A DNA stretch of 64,000 nucleotides from Ctena decussata (taxonomy: Eukaryota; Mollusca; Bivalvia; Lucinida; Lucinidae): positions 65,049,434-65,113,433 of the forward strand of contig OZ022506.1 of assembly GCA_963989385.1 (NCBI GenBank), in the 5' to 3' direction. The notes below the pieces were generated by a model. It did no database searches, was not told the DNA's origin, and saw only the letters and a program-made list of their open reading frames with translations. Each line of letters begins with the position of its first letter. Within the stretch, counting starts at the first letter, position 1. Below are positions 1-10,859 of this stretch, in pieces. The translations under genes were made by a program, and so were the position numbers.

Positions 1-699
1 CAGAAAATAATATTTTAGTCATGTCGAGATAATGCCTCTGAATTTGTAGGACTACTAGAATAACTCGGCCTGCTATAAATGACACTCCGGTCTAGCAGCC
101 GCTGCCGCAGAAGCATCAGGCAGCCAATATATTTCGCGAGCCCCAATGGGCGGGGCAAAAGAAAGAAAAATAATAAGAAACAAAAAAAAAAAACGTGGGT
201 GGATGGATGTCTGTATCAGGCTTAATCTTTCCATAAAGCTGAGACCGTCAAAGAGGGATCGAAATATCATAATTTATTATAAGTATTATTGTTTCATGTT
301 TTTGTTGTCAGAAACTAAAACGATCAATAATCAGATCTATTTTTCTCGCCAATCCTTACGAAATTGACCTAAATATGTGGAAAAAGAGACTTATAACAAC
401 AAGAGTGAGCAAGTGAGAAAAGTCAATTGATTTGATATGAGAACAAGAAAACCCATATTGTTAAAAAAAGTAAAAATGTTTCCATCAGCATCTTCGTATT
501 GTTATTATGCTGATAAAATATCAAACACAGTGATGACAAAAAACCGGTTTCAGAGAAGTTCAACACCTGTACAGATCCGGGGATATGGACAACGATATGA
601 CATTCTTAATATCGATTAATACCTATCGCTTCGCGGGTCTAAGGGAAATAACTGCATTCACACTAAAACTCGCTCCAGGTAACACTACTTAGCGTGCCT
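1..699. other. No recognisable feature (5' edge of window)
   Basis: AT-rich sequence with short chance open frames on both strands. None shows a domain, splice pattern or repeat relationship to the rest of the window that I can recognise. The right edge abuts the abrupt end of the LINE coding sequence near 710. Confidence 0.5.
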
Positions 700-710
700 T
701 GAAGACTTAT

Positions 711-2561
711 TTAAGTGTCAGTTGTGCCAAGGTGTTTATGACAGTCTACTTCAATGATTTGGTGATTTTGCATAGAGAGAGCAGGATGATAAGGCTTATT
801 CAATTTACGAGAAATAAGAAGTGATTCAGTCTTAGCAGGATCGAAGGATACTAACCAAGTTGCGGCCCACCGTGAAATCTTATCAAGATCCGTTTTTAGA
901 CAATTCGCTGCAGTTATCGGGTCGTCTACAACTATATAAAGACTAGTGTCATCTGCAAACAATCGAATGTTTGAACCAATATCAGTTACTATATCATCAA
1001 TATATATCAGGAAGAGTAAAGGTCCCAGTATAGATCCTTGAGGAACTCCGGCTCTAATAAAACCCCAATCAGAAACAGCATCAGGAAGAACAACGCGTTG
1101 CTTTCTGGCAGAAAGATAATGTTTAAACCAGTCAAGTACTTTCCCTGTGACACCAGCTGCTTTGAGTTTATGCAAGAGACCAACGTGCCATACACGAACC
1201 AATGCTTTGCTGATGTCACAGAAGACAGCCCGAGCTTCTTTACCGGAATCAAGAGCTTGACAGAAAATATTATAGAGAAATGTTAATTGATTAACCGTTG
1301 AATCACCCGGAATAAAGCCAGATTGCAAAGACGATAGTAAATTATCACGAAGGTGATTAAATAAGTATTTGAAGACAAGCCTCTCAAAAACTTTGGCTTC
1401 GGCATTAAGCAAAGATATGGGTCGGTGATTAGAGACAATAGACAAATCACCTTTCTTAGGAACAGGACAAACATTGGCTTCCTTATAGAAATCTGGCAAA
1501 TAACCGGTTTGTAAAGACTGGTTAAAGAGAGAACAAAAAGGAGTGGAAAGCTGGAATGAGAGTTCTTTAAGAATACGGTTACTTAGTCCATTTGGGCCCG
1601 AAGCCTTACCAACAGTTAAGGTTTTAAGAACTGATTCTGCTTCGAGTGGAGTGAGAATAATAGAGCTCAACTCTGAATTAAGTATAAGAGGGGTCAAATC
1701 CGGAGGAACAGCGTTTGTCTCATTTAATATGGTTTGACTTTGAAAATATTTATTAAGGATGTTTGCCTTGTCATTTTCATCTGTATAAATAGTGTTGTTA
1801 TATTCAAGGGGAGGAATTGATGAACTTGAGTTTGGAGTTATACAAGTCTTAAGAGTTGACCACCAGTCTTTAGTCGATATAGTGCTAGATTTTAGTTTAT
1901 CTGCTAATTTATCATAATATAATTTCTTGGAATCGCGGATCATTGTGGTAACCTTATTTCGTAATCTTTTAAACGTTTTCCAATGTGAATCCATATTAGT
2001 TCTCTTAGCCTTTCTAAAAGCACGTTTGCGTTTTCGAATGTATCGTTTAAGAAAAGTAGTCAACCAAGGAGGATCTGAAGGTTTGACTTTTATATGCCTG
2101 TTAGGAACACATCCAATTGCTATAGAGTTAATGGCGGTATTTATGTTATCAGCACAGACGTTTATATCATTGTCGCGAAGAGATTCCCAATCCAACGTTG
2201 ACGCTTTGTCTCGCAAGAGATTGAAATTACCCTGTTCATAGTACCAAACACGTCTTGAGAACGATTTGAACTTAGGCTTAGTAAATTTAAAGATACCGTA
2301 TATAGGACAATGGTACCTAAGTTCCTGATTCAGAAAGGGATCACCTACACCACTAAGTAGTAAGTGATCTTTGTTACTGACAAGAACAATGTCAATCAAA
2401 GAAGAAGTATTCTCAGTAAAGTGAGTTGGTTGATCAATAGCTTGATGAAAAGAAAACTGAACATAGAGAGATTCTATCTTCCTCGAACTTCGAACATTAA
2501 GCATATTCAAATTAAAATCACCTGTAACGATTATGTCAGTTATACCGGTGTCGACTGCCAA
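711..2561 (-). pseudogene. LINE reverse transcriptase part (end of endonuclease, RT domain)
   Basis: This 616-residue open frame starts inside the endonuclease (GDFNLN, catalytic Asp/Asn). A basic linker follows, then the RT domain from about residue 330. Visible RT blocks are VCPVPKKGD...NHRPISLL, LSSLQSGFIPGDST, VFCDISKALVRVWH, AGVPQGSILGPLLFLIYI and the catalytic LFADDTSLY. The FADD box is intact. In the CDISKA block the usual Phe-Asp before Arg-Val is Leu-Val, a change at a strongly conserved position. The frame ends at about 711 where family members have a further C-terminal region. It is a long open frame for a dead element, so the insertion is fairly young. The first in-frame Met is not a natural start. 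Confidence 0.85.
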
Positions 2562-2664
2562 AGCTATAGAGTCCTCAATATTTGAAAAGTAGGTAGCAGC
2601 AGAACTTGGTGGTCAATAAAAAAACTCCGAAAAGAATACGTTTGTGATTATTAGCTTATTCGAT

Positions 2665-3240
2665 CTAAATGTTTTCAACTCCTCTGATTTCTAAGTCATC
2701 TCGGCGCTTATAAAATAATGTTTCTTTAACATATAACATGACGCCGCCATGGTAATCGCCGACACGGTCCTTGCGCTCAGGTTTGTTGTATGATTCCAAC
2801 ATCACATCATCTGTATCAACTGAGGCACTGAGCCAGGTTTCTGTAAAGGCTAATATATCAAAATGAAATAATTTTGCATGCAACACGTCAAGTTTAGATG
2901 AAATACTGTGAATATTGTAGTGTACGAAAGATAGGTTATGACCGGCGCTGAAAGAACTGAATATAGATGTAGACATCCGTGACTTAGAAGCACTCCCTGA
3001 TGAAGGAGTCGAAGAGGGTCCTGGGTTTGGGTGGACATCACCGGAACAAAGCAGAATTATATTAAGCCAGGTTGCGAATACTACACAAGAAAAGCAGGTA
3101 AAAATTATGAAGGTGAACCTTGTATTTGCTTGAAATGACTTACCAGGAATAAAAGACTTACCAGGCATATAGGTTTTATGGGCCAAAAACTCACTTTCTT
3201 GCAGTAATAATAGTATTGAATAAGTAATTGTAACATGCAA
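2665..3240 (-). pseudogene. LINE N-terminal part: 2A-like motif and start of the APE endonuclease
   Basis: This is a 191-residue open frame. Near residues 45-66 there is a hydrophobic stretch, followed directly by GDVHPNPGP at about 68-76. That resembles the ribosome-skipping 2A motif (D-V/I-E-x-N-P-G-P) known from APE-type LINEs, but with His in place of the usual Glu. After a Ser-rich linker come endonuclease motifs: an HYNIHS block (metal-binding Asn), FTETWL (catalytic Glu) and the R-x-D-R-x-G/GGVMLYV block. The frame ends with a stop just after RGVEN. The endonuclease continues in the next frame (GDFNLN near 2515), so the domain is broken. Known of the family: 2A separates the N-terminal piece from the endonuclease/RT. 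Inferred: weakened or lost activity here. Confidence 0.8.
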
Positions 3241-3250
3241 AAGCTATAAC

Positions 3251-3794
3251 TAAGTGAAACAAGATACTAAATTTACACATTTGACAGTATTTTGGCATGA
3301 CGGTTTGCTGATCTCGTCCTCGGAAGTAAGCCATGTAACTGATGTAAGTGAAAGCAAATACAGAGTAAGCCCTGTCACACCAAGAATAAAATAAACAAAA
3401 ACTGCCTGAATGACAACCCCTTGCGCCCACACTCCATCCCTCAGGACCACAAAATGAAAAAAAAAATCAAAATTACTGAAGTCATTATAAAAAGCATGTA
3501 AGATATGGAGGTAAGTATGTTGCAAACAAATGGAATACTGTGTGTAAGTACATAAAAAAGCATGTATGAAGCTGAGATAATGTTATTTTCAGCATAAACC
3601 GAAAGCGAACAAGTTACAATAGTCAAAGTGAAACAACGTAACTAAATGTCAACTGACTGCCTCACAACATTTAAAGGGAGACAATACATCTAGTTGTCAG
3701 CTGCACCATCACTGACAGGATCGCTCACAACAGGCAAAAGGAGACAATAAATTAATGGACAATATCATTCACAGCACAACTCACAATAGTGAAT
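3251..3794. other. No gene seen between LINE and fold-back element
   Basis: AT-rich sequence that may include the 5' untranslated part of the - strand LINE. Short open frames overlap on the - strand without recognisable domains. Confidence 0.4.
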
Positions 3795-4510
3795 AATTAT
3801 AGGTTATTGACTTTATATTGGGAAATATTCGGCACGAGTTCATATGGCGAAGGGCGCATGAGCTTGCGAGTGCGTCTCCGCCATATGAACGAGTGCCGAA
3901 TATTTCACAATATAAATTCAATAACCTTTTTGTTATATACCTTTAAATTAATCTGCCTATTTCATCGATACTCTCCACTAAAGAAATCAACATAAAAATA
4001 TCGGCATAACCCAAAAATTGCTTTAAATTTGAAATAACATAATTCCATTTGGTGTCTTCATACATCCTTAAACCACTTCTAACGGCGCAAAAGTGTAAAT
4101 GACGTTTCGGTATCTGACGTGACGTCAGTAAACCAAACGCTGACGTAAACAAAAACTCGCCGCCATTTTCTAGTCTCACTCTCTGCATCTCTTAGAAAAT
4201 ATCTGTTATTATCCACAGAATTTGTTTTGTTTTAAGTGACAGATCGAAGGTAAATCATATTTAATTACCTTTCATGCAATTTATTCGGCGAAACCAATAC
4301 TAGTGTCATCATTATACTCGTTTATGAATTGCAGTCGATGACAAAATGGCTGCCAAACTTTTCTCCTTTCAAAGAGAAAGTAGTTCTGGTGAACGTGACT
4401 CCTTAACTCCGTGCAATATGCACTTGACTCTGTGCAATATGCAGAAAATATTGCACGGTTACTCCAATGTAAAGTGAATGGGGGTCTTTTTAAGGTATAT
4501 AATAATGTGA
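3795..4510. mobile_element. Fold-back element A
   Basis: The left end is a near-perfect hairpin (about 3800-3940): the segment ending in CATATGGCG is repeated in reverse after a short loop rich in GCGCATGAGC. Beyond it, GTTATATACCTT near 3933 is matched in reverse by AAGGTATATAATA near 4490, which bounds the element. The interior has TGACGTCA-type sites (4105-4145) and a CGCCGCCATTTTC box (4160). The same plan, in the same order, is seen in the element at 4640-5660, so these are two members of one family. No coding region is seen. Confidence 0.6.
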
Positions 4511-4639
4511 CAATACATATAAACATCAATCTGTAATATCAAACAAAAAAGGGGAATAATTCAAACTAACCTTTTATCATTGTTGGTTTTGACAATGAGA
4601 AATCAGATCAGACTGATCCCAAAGAGCAGTCTGATAATT

Positions 4640-5660
4640 AGAGGTTATTATATGGCGGAGGTGTGCCTCTAAGTCATACTGGCACTGGATAGCAATATTG
4701 GCCCGAGGGCTTTAGCCCGAGGGCCAATATTGCTATCCAGTGCCAATATGACTTAGAGGCACACCTCCGCCATATCGTAACCTTTTTATTACATACTTAT
4801 GCAAGAGAAAGAGAACAAAGTTGTAATTCAGATGGAAGAACAAAATTTGTCTTGAGGCGACCAAAAGAGGCGCGAGTATGATGTTATTTATGACGTAACG
4901 TCAGCGTCATAACAAACGTCAGTTGGTAACGTTTTCAAAATGGCGGCGCCCTCGACAGTGTTCTTGGTTAAATGTTTGCCTTTTTTGAGTGTTTCCGACT
5001 TTTCATGCAAGGAAACGGGTTAAAAACGAAAACGTAGCCGGAAAAGCCGTTTGTAATTTCAAATAGATTTTGTAATTTCAAAGGGAATTAAGCTTGAAAT
5101 GAAACGCTGTTCACCTTAACAATTCAAGGTAGTAAACCGATGGGCAATGCAGCCGAAGAAAAAGTTTAGGATGGACAAAGTTGGAATTATAAGAGATGAA
5201 TTTCCTTTTTTCGGAGATTTTATCGATGTGTAAACGCCGGCCTCACAAACTTATCATAAGTCTCTTCGGGCCTTTTTTCAGTTTGTGTATGATTCGCTGG
5301 CATTTACACATCGATAGCCCGCCCCGCCTCTCGCCCCGCAAAAAAAAATCATTCCTATAGTCAACAAAACAAACTGAAATGTTTCTGACTCAGAAACTTC
5401 CCGAAATCTTGACAAATTTCTCTCCTCAATCTTAGTTTCTAGGACTAGAATTCGATCAGCTAAAGATTCCATCACCTCCGCCATTTTGAATTACTGGATA
5501 GAACGTGTGAAAGGATTCGACCAATTAAAAAGAGGCAGTGCCAAAAATCCATATTATATGGAAAATTGGCACAGTCACGTGACTGTGCCTTTATGGATCC
5601 AGAAAATATTAACGGGTGGCAATGGGAAATTTACTATGTAGATCTTATTAAGTATGTAAT
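4640..5660. mobile_element. Fold-back element B, inserted in the tandem array
   Basis: It starts with a long, almost perfect palindrome (about 4643-4778) around the loop GGGCTTTAGCCC; the arms carry ATATGGCGGAGGTGTGCCTC. TATTACATACTTA near 4788 recurs inverted near 5650, marking the other end. The flanks are the two halves of one tandem-array unit, which shows a real insertion. The interior has ATGACGTAACGTCAG (4891), CAAAATGGCGGCG (4937) and, on the - strand, CAAAATGGCGGAGG (5480). Reading from that ATG gives a 68-residue open frame (5484 to 5278) beginning MAEVMESLADRILVLETK, a leucine-spaced start. It may be a captured first exon or chance. Confidence 0.6.
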
Positions 5661-6152
5661 AAGGATTCCTACTGATCGGAGTAATTCAATACAACAGCTT
5701 AACTAACTTTTCAGACAGCCTTATTTGTTCTGAAAAAGAGAATCCGAACCAGACTGATCTCGTAGAGCAGTCTGGTCAGTATTCCCACTGTCCGGAGTAA
5801 ATAAAAATTGATAATTCATTACAACAGCTTAATTTACTTTTCAGGCAGCCACATTGATTCTGACGGTGGGAATCAAAATTAGACTGATTCCCGTGGAGCA
5901 GCCTGATCAGTATTCCCACTGACCGGAGTAAATCATTACAATAATTCAATACAGCAGCTTAATTAACCTTTTAGACAGCCACAACGGCGCTGACAATGGG
6001 AATCCAGACTAGAGCGACCCCGTGAAGCAGTCTGATCAGGATTATAACAATTCAGTACGGCAGGTTAATCAACCTTTCAGACCGCCACATTCGTTCTGAC
6101 AGAGGGAATCCTGGCCGGACTGCTCCCGTGGAGCTGTACCATCAGGATTCCC

Positions 6153-6209
6153 ACTAATCAGAAAAATTATAGTAATAATTGAATTATTACTATAATTTTT
6201 CTGATTAGT
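6153..6209. repeat. Perfect 57-base palindrome
   Basis: The arms read ACTAATCAGAAAAATTATAG and its exact reverse complement, meeting at a single central base. It sits at the point where the ~125-bp array breaks off. A second perfect hairpin (GAAATTTTGTCAA / TTGACAAAATTTC) follows near 6250. Together 6180-6420 looks like a small inserted fold-back sequence. Confidence 0.75.
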
Positions 6210-6690
6210 AAGGCGTAGCTACGTATACGGCAAATACGCAAGTGCGTATTGAAATTTTGTCAAAATTGACAAAATTTCAAAAGGCACCTGCATATTTGCA
6301 TGCTGAAATTTCATAAATTAGACAAGATTTCAAAACCAACTCCCAAAGAGGCTGAAATTCGTATTTTCCCTTCAAGAAGTAGTGAATAAAACATGGTTGT
6401 GCGTATTATGAAATTGCCCCTAGTTAGGCCCCTGTAATAAATCAATACACAAGATGAACTAACCCTCCAGACAGCCACATTAGTGCTGATCTCGTGGAGC
6501 AGCCTGATCAGGACTCCCACTGACCGGAGTCAAAGATAACATTAAGTCAATACAGCCGCTTAACTAACCTTTAAGAAGGCCTCGTGGGTTCTGAAAATTG
6601 GAATCCAAACCGGACTGCTCTCATGGAGCAGTCCGTTCCGGATTCCTACTGACCGGAGTTAATAAGAAAAATAACTCAATATAACAACTT

Positions 6691-7399
6691 AAGGTAGACG
6701 AATACTGAATAGAAATATTGGCGGGGCATTCAAACCATTATACCATCTAAATAACCCAAAGAGCTATAAAACATTTGGGTAAGAAAAAAACAATTTTCAC
6801 CGTTTTGTTTTCCTAAAAAACAATATTTTGTATTTCTACATATTATTTTTAAACATTTTCCATTAAAATTCATATCTCTAGCACATGAATGCACTTTCAT
6901 TTCAGCAAATCATATAATCTGTAATATATGATATTTGAAACAAACTGATAACAAAAAATTGCAGTTTTCTTGTTAATAAGTATATTTTTACATTCTTTGA
7001 AAAAATGCAAGAAAATTGAATTTCATGAAAAACGTCATGAAAAATTTTATCAATCGATGAGGCATGCTTATGCGTATTATTTTAGTAAAACTTACGTCGT
7101 ATGTTAAAGAATAAAACAAAAAAACAAACATTTCACCGTTTCGTTTCCTAGAAAAACAATGTTTAAGTTCAAAATATCCCCAAAACAGACTGCCCAAATT
7201 CTGCACCTGCTGCAAGCACAGCCGGTCCTTGCCCTATTATTTATTTTCCTGTTATTCGGTTCTACCATAGAGTAATGTCGACAAAAATGCGCAGATGGAA
7301 TGGAAACTGTGAAGATCTTGATCATTCTGGTTCCTAAGGAACAGTCTGATCTCAGTTTTCACTGTTTGTAAAGACCTATATGTGCCCGAAAACTTAGGA
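6691..7399. other. AT-rich segment without a gene
   Basis: Long A/T runs and no convincing open frame. The last 100 bases (CTAAGGAACAGTCTGATC near 7335) resemble a decayed unit of the upstream tandem array. Confidence 0.4.
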
Positions 7400-7408
7400 T
7401 CTTTACGG

Positions 7409-7579
7409 TAGAGTGAGTGAGTGAGTGAACTCGGGTTTAACGTCCCACCAACAACGAGGTCATATGGAGACGGGACCTCGGTTTAAAGTCTCATCCGAAA
7501 GACCGGAGAAGCGGGGGATCGATCTTGCGATCCCTGGATTGGTAGTCCGGAGTGTTATCCACTACACTACAGCCGCTCC
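7409..7579 (-). mobile_element. tRNA-derived SINE with 9-bp target duplication
   Basis: On the - strand the element begins GGAGCGGCTGTAGTGTAGTG (tRNA-like head with an A box), has a B-box-like GATCGATCCC, and continues with a body holding CTTTCGGATGAGAC and ACCGAGGTCCCGT. It ends in a short TCAC repeat. The direct repeat TCTTTACGG flanks it exactly (7400-7408 and 7580-7588), a typical L1/LINE-mobilised target duplication. The body motif is shared with the SINE at 12262. Confidence 0.8.
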
Positions 7580-7934
7580 TCTTTACGGAAGTGTAAGTGT
7601 ATATTATAACTGTATTTACCCTACAGTTAGTCGATTTGATGATGAACAATAACTCTGTTTGTTTTTTTTAAACAAGCAAGAACAGAGTTCTTCCGGGATC
7701 GTCCACCTTAACTAACCTTCAGACAGCAACATTGGTCCTGACAAGGGGAATCAGAAACCGACTGATCTCGTGGAGCAAGCTGGTCCTGATTCCTACTGAC
7801 CAGGGTTAATAATGATAGGATTTCAATACAAGAGCTTAACTATCATTTCAAGCAGCCACGTTGGTTCAGACAATGAGAATCCGGACCAGACTGATCTCGT
7901 AGAGCAGCCTCATCAGGACTCCCACTGGCCGGTG

Positions 7935-8262
7935 TAAATAATAATAACTATTTAATACAACAGCTTCACTAACCCTTTGAGTTAGGCGCAGTGTTGTCAG
8001 TATCTCATGGTTGCACTTTGTCAGTATCTCATGGTTGCACTGGGGCCGTCTGGGTGGTTGGGGGTCGGAGCGGTGGCTGTGAGCGACTCAAAGCTCACAG
8101 CCACCGGTGTAAATAATAACCATTTAATACAACAGCTTCACTAACCCTTTGAGTTAGGCGCAGTGTTGTCAGTATCTCATGGTTGCACTTTGGCAGTATC
8201 TCATGGTTGCACAGGGGCCGTCTGGGTGGTTGGGGGTCGGAGCGGTGGCTGTGAGCGACTCA
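7935..8262 (+). repeat. ~165-bp direct tandem duplication
   Basis: Two nearly identical copies (about 7935-8101 and 8105-8262) run from the end of a ~125-bp array unit through GAGTTAGGCGCAGTGTTGTC to GCGGTGGCTGTGAGCGACTC. Each contains a further internal doublet of CAGTATCTCATGGTTGCAC. The first copy ends in a hairpin (GGTGGCTGTGAGC / GCTCACAGCCACC) that the second lacks. Few differences separate them, so the duplication is recent. Confidence 0.8.
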
Positions 8263-8555
8263 AAGTTTTCGCATGTCCCTAGTTTCAGTGTTTACGAAGA
8301 TCTGTCATTCTGTGCAGAACTTGATGAGGCTTATATTGTTTATATACATATGTTTGTTTTAACTGTTTCAGTGATTAGCCTTATCGTGTCTGTTTTTACT
8401 GTGTAACCCAGGAATATGTAAGTACCTGCATGCTGATTTTAGTTGATTATTTAATAGCGCCTTTAGCTCGCTTGTATACCCTCTTGTTTGCTTTGCTTTG
8501 CTTTAGTTTAAATATAGGTAGCAGGTAGCTACAGACTAGCAGGCCGGGCACGACA
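8263..8555. other. No recognised feature
   Basis: Low-complexity, T-rich sequence with short hydrophobic open frames; nothing recognised. Confidence 0.4.
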
Positions 8556-9510
8556 GGTTTTTGGCTTGCGGCCCAAAGGCCGCAAGCCATATAGATTGAA
8601 AAGCTCGTTCCGGTTTGAGACTGCATTTGTTCATGTTGTTCTTCACATATACGAACGTTTCATTGCAACAAGCGGAGAACTCGTCGGACTTAGTCTATTT
8701 ATATCCATAGCTGGTTTACCGCATCTGCTAAAAATAACAGCTGGGATTTTATTCTATTTTTGATCGCACTGTCGCCAACGGTCGGCACTTTCCGTACACA
8801 TGACGCTTATCGTACAAGAATTAGCTTTTCCAAAAAGCTTGCTGTTTTTAGCCTACAGCGGCGTTTGGGCGAAAAAAGGCCGTAGGGTATTGTGTAATGT
8901 AACTACGTAGAGCAGCCACCACGCTCGAGCTGATGCATCCGTGCAGACTGATCAGGGTCTTTCTTTTTCGGTATTCATATTCTCCATGATCCAGGAATAC
9001 GTCATGCTGAGGATGGATTGATCAGACTGCGCTGATGCGTCTGGAGATTTGTGTATCTGGAAAACCTGTCAAAGCAGAAAAAATCAACGTTCAAGTTTAC
9101 TGTTTTAACTCAACTAGCAGGCGCTTCTGGAGATTTTCCTCATCACTCATCACCTTTTACCAAATCAAGTATCCCATCTATCTGTGTGTGTGTGTGGCTA
9201 ATATGCACAGTGGCCGTGTTAATATATGCAAAATACGGTAACGCCGGTGTATAGGTAACGTGTATTCATTGTAAAGGCCATGTCGATGGCAAGCAGCGGT
9301 GTAATGTACTCAACTCAACATCTAATACAATACCGTTTGACCATTCATGAATAGTCTGTCTTTGAAACCTCTTGTAGGAATACAGGTAACGAAAAGAGTG
9401 GACAATTTCAGAACCGTTGAGATTTTAAACTCTCTGAGGGATTCATTGACAGTTTTAAGACACTGGATGAGCCACTGGTCTATCTCTCTCAGCCAGAACC
9501 GAACCAACAC
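8556..9510 (+). mobile_element. Unclassified dispersed repeat, copy 1
   Basis: It starts after a T run with the hairpin GGCTTGCGG / CCGCAAGCC (8562-8588). Blocks matching 47929-51240 in the same order follow: GTTCCGGTTTGA, TTTATTCTATTTTTGAT, TTAGCTTTTCCAAAAA, AGACTGATCAG, ACTGATCAGACTGCGCT, a (TG)n run before TGGCTAATATG, then GGATTCATTGACAG. The second copy is broken by two other insertions, so the pair defines the native sequence. No protein is recognised. The hairpin start resembles the HINE-like heads elsewhere in this window. Confidence 0.65.
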
Positions 9511-9664
9511 CCGAAACTATGGAAACATGCCACAACACCTCGCCATGTCTCCAAAGAAGGTAATGGCTATGCCTTCGGATGACAAAGTGATCGCTTCTGT
9601 CATTCGGGATTCATAAAGTGTTTGCATGTTAACCACCTGTTTACGGACAGGTAAATAGTGGGGA

Positions 9665-9919
9665 ATGCGAGGTCAATTACTGAAGCAGCTAAGAAAGAAA
9701 ATCAAGATCCATCGCCGAGTAAAGTTATCAAAGGCGTGTTGTCGCTGCATTTCTGTGGATTACTTCCACCGTTTTCAAGTATTGGCTGGAAAGCAGTTTG
9801 TCAGTGATTATGACGTCATTTTGGTTGTCCTGGAATTTCTTGACATGCAAGAAGAACCTTTGTATGCGTGTGGAATCCAAACACTGCAGAATCGCTGGCC
9901 TAAGAGGGGATTTAGTTAA
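9665..9919 (+). pseudogene. Mariner-type transposase, C-terminal relic
   Basis: This is an 84-residue open frame. Its second half reads LAGKQFVSDYDV, then VLEFLDMQEEP, then CGIQTLQNRWPK. It fits the conserved end of mariner transposases (LAGKRF-x-S-D-E-V, about 20 residues, F-Y-x-x-G-I-x-x-L-x-x-R-W-x-K-C). The final Cys is Arg here and the frame stops soon after. No upstream DDE catalytic core and no flanking inverted repeats are seen, so this is a short dead fragment. The alignment is from memory of the family pattern. Confidence 0.6.
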
Positions 9920-10617
9920 AAAATTATTTGTAACGAGAAGTGTACGACAACAACTTCATAATTAGTCTAAAATTTTTTTTGTTTAGTCCTCATACGCTAG
10001 TTCTCGTAATTCCCCTTCCGTTGGTATTAACCCAGCGGGCACATAACGTCAAAATGACGTCGATGCCAGTCGCTTACATCGCAGTGCGACGTCAGTAAAA
10101 ACTCGGCAAGCCTTTCCTTTTAAAAGGAATCTTTATTTCCTTCTGTGTTCCTATAGAGATCTCCAGAATGTATAACGTGCACAGCAGGTCCTTCTGGGAA
10201 CGAGGGAGTCCTCTGTAAGTACAATTTCTGCCATGAACTTCCAGCCCGAACAGCCTTTTCAGCAAGCGCATGTTTGCAGGTATGCAGATGCTTTCTTGAT
10301 GCTTTCTTATGTTTTGAATTTTCTTGTTGTTTTGTTTTGTTACTGAAAATTGATAATTGAAATGCACTCGGGCTGAGACTAGGGCTGGCGAGTTGCCTGC
10401 CACAGACCGAGTCCATTTGTGAAGGCTATGTCATGGACGCAACCGCGGGTAGGTTTTGCCTGTGGTTCATGGTTGAGTGGATTTCATTTATATTCAGTGA
10501 TTTGTTTGATTGAGATGTGGCTCACCACAGGGTTGTGGTGATTAGCTCCCCTTAGTCTGGTCTCATTCTTTTCCCCTGCGGGCTGTCCTTTTGTTATTTC
10601 TGTTTGGCGGACCTTCA
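9920..10617. other. No gene; CRE-like motifs
   Basis: GGGCACATAACGTCAAAATG and further TGACGTC copies (10037-10095) cluster just before AAAAACTCGGCAAGCC. That last motif recurs as the loop of the fold-back palindromes near 37.9 and 38.5 kb, so this is probably a decayed member of that family. The remainder shows only chance open frames. Confidence 0.35.
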
Positions 10618-10619
10618 GT

Positions 10620-10800
10620 TTGGCGGGTTTTTTGTCCTGTTTACCCTGTAAACATTTAAGGCTTAACCGTCACACAAGTTATCTGTATTAAGTTTCTTGT
10701 ACATAGTGTAAATAAAATCCAAGATCCGGCAAACATTAAAAAAAACTTTTATAGCTTTAACCAGTGGTTGATATTACTTATATCCCAGTTATCAGTATCC
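10620..10800 (+). repeat. Direct repeat, left copy (~180 bp)
   Basis: It runs from GGCGGGTTTTTTGTCCTG to CAGTATCCCAGTTTAATT and recurs at about 11166-11352 with few changes. It contains GTGTAAATAAAATCC, which looks like a polyadenylation signal region. A 15-base G run follows (about 10812-10826). It could be the end of an LTR or TRIM-like element, but no TG...CA ends were found. Confidence 0.65.
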
Positions 10801-10859
10801 CAGTTTAATTGAGGGGGGGGGGGGGGTTATGTTCCATAACCAGTAATTAAACAGAAGAA

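Larger units (their letters stand above)
700..3250 (-). mobile_element. CR1-like non-LTR retrotransposon (LINE), broken, truncated at its 3' end
   Basis: Read on the - strand, this is one element: a short N-terminal region, a 2A-like motif, an APE-type endonuclease and a reverse transcriptase. The coding sequence is split near 2600-2665 by two in-frame stops and a frame change, so this copy cannot make a full polyprotein. It also stops right after the residues HKHLG near 740. Related elements carry a further C-terminal region after that point, so the 3' part is lost. That is unusual, because LINEs are normally 5'-truncated; a later deletion or rearrangement is likely. Family assignment to the CR1/jockey group is from motif style, not a search. 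Confidence 0.85.
4551..6690. repeat. ~125-bp hairpin-rich tandem array, interrupted
   Basis: The unit contains TAATTCAATACAACAGCTTA, a CAGACAGCCACATT stretch, then AGACTGATC, GTGGAGCAG, CTGATCAGGATTCCCACTG and a GACCGGAGT end. AGACTGATC and GATCAGGATTCCC pair with sequences in the same unit, so each unit can form a hairpin. One partial copy lies at 4551-4637, then the fold-back element interrupts. Copies resume at about 5660-6155 and 6420-6690, and two more are found at 7690-7945. Copies are roughly 80-90% alike by eye. Confidence 0.75.

Noticed and set aside
73..270. 65-codon - strand frame with a hydrophobic start
   Set aside because: It looks like a signal peptide by chance; no downstream domain or splice donor fits.
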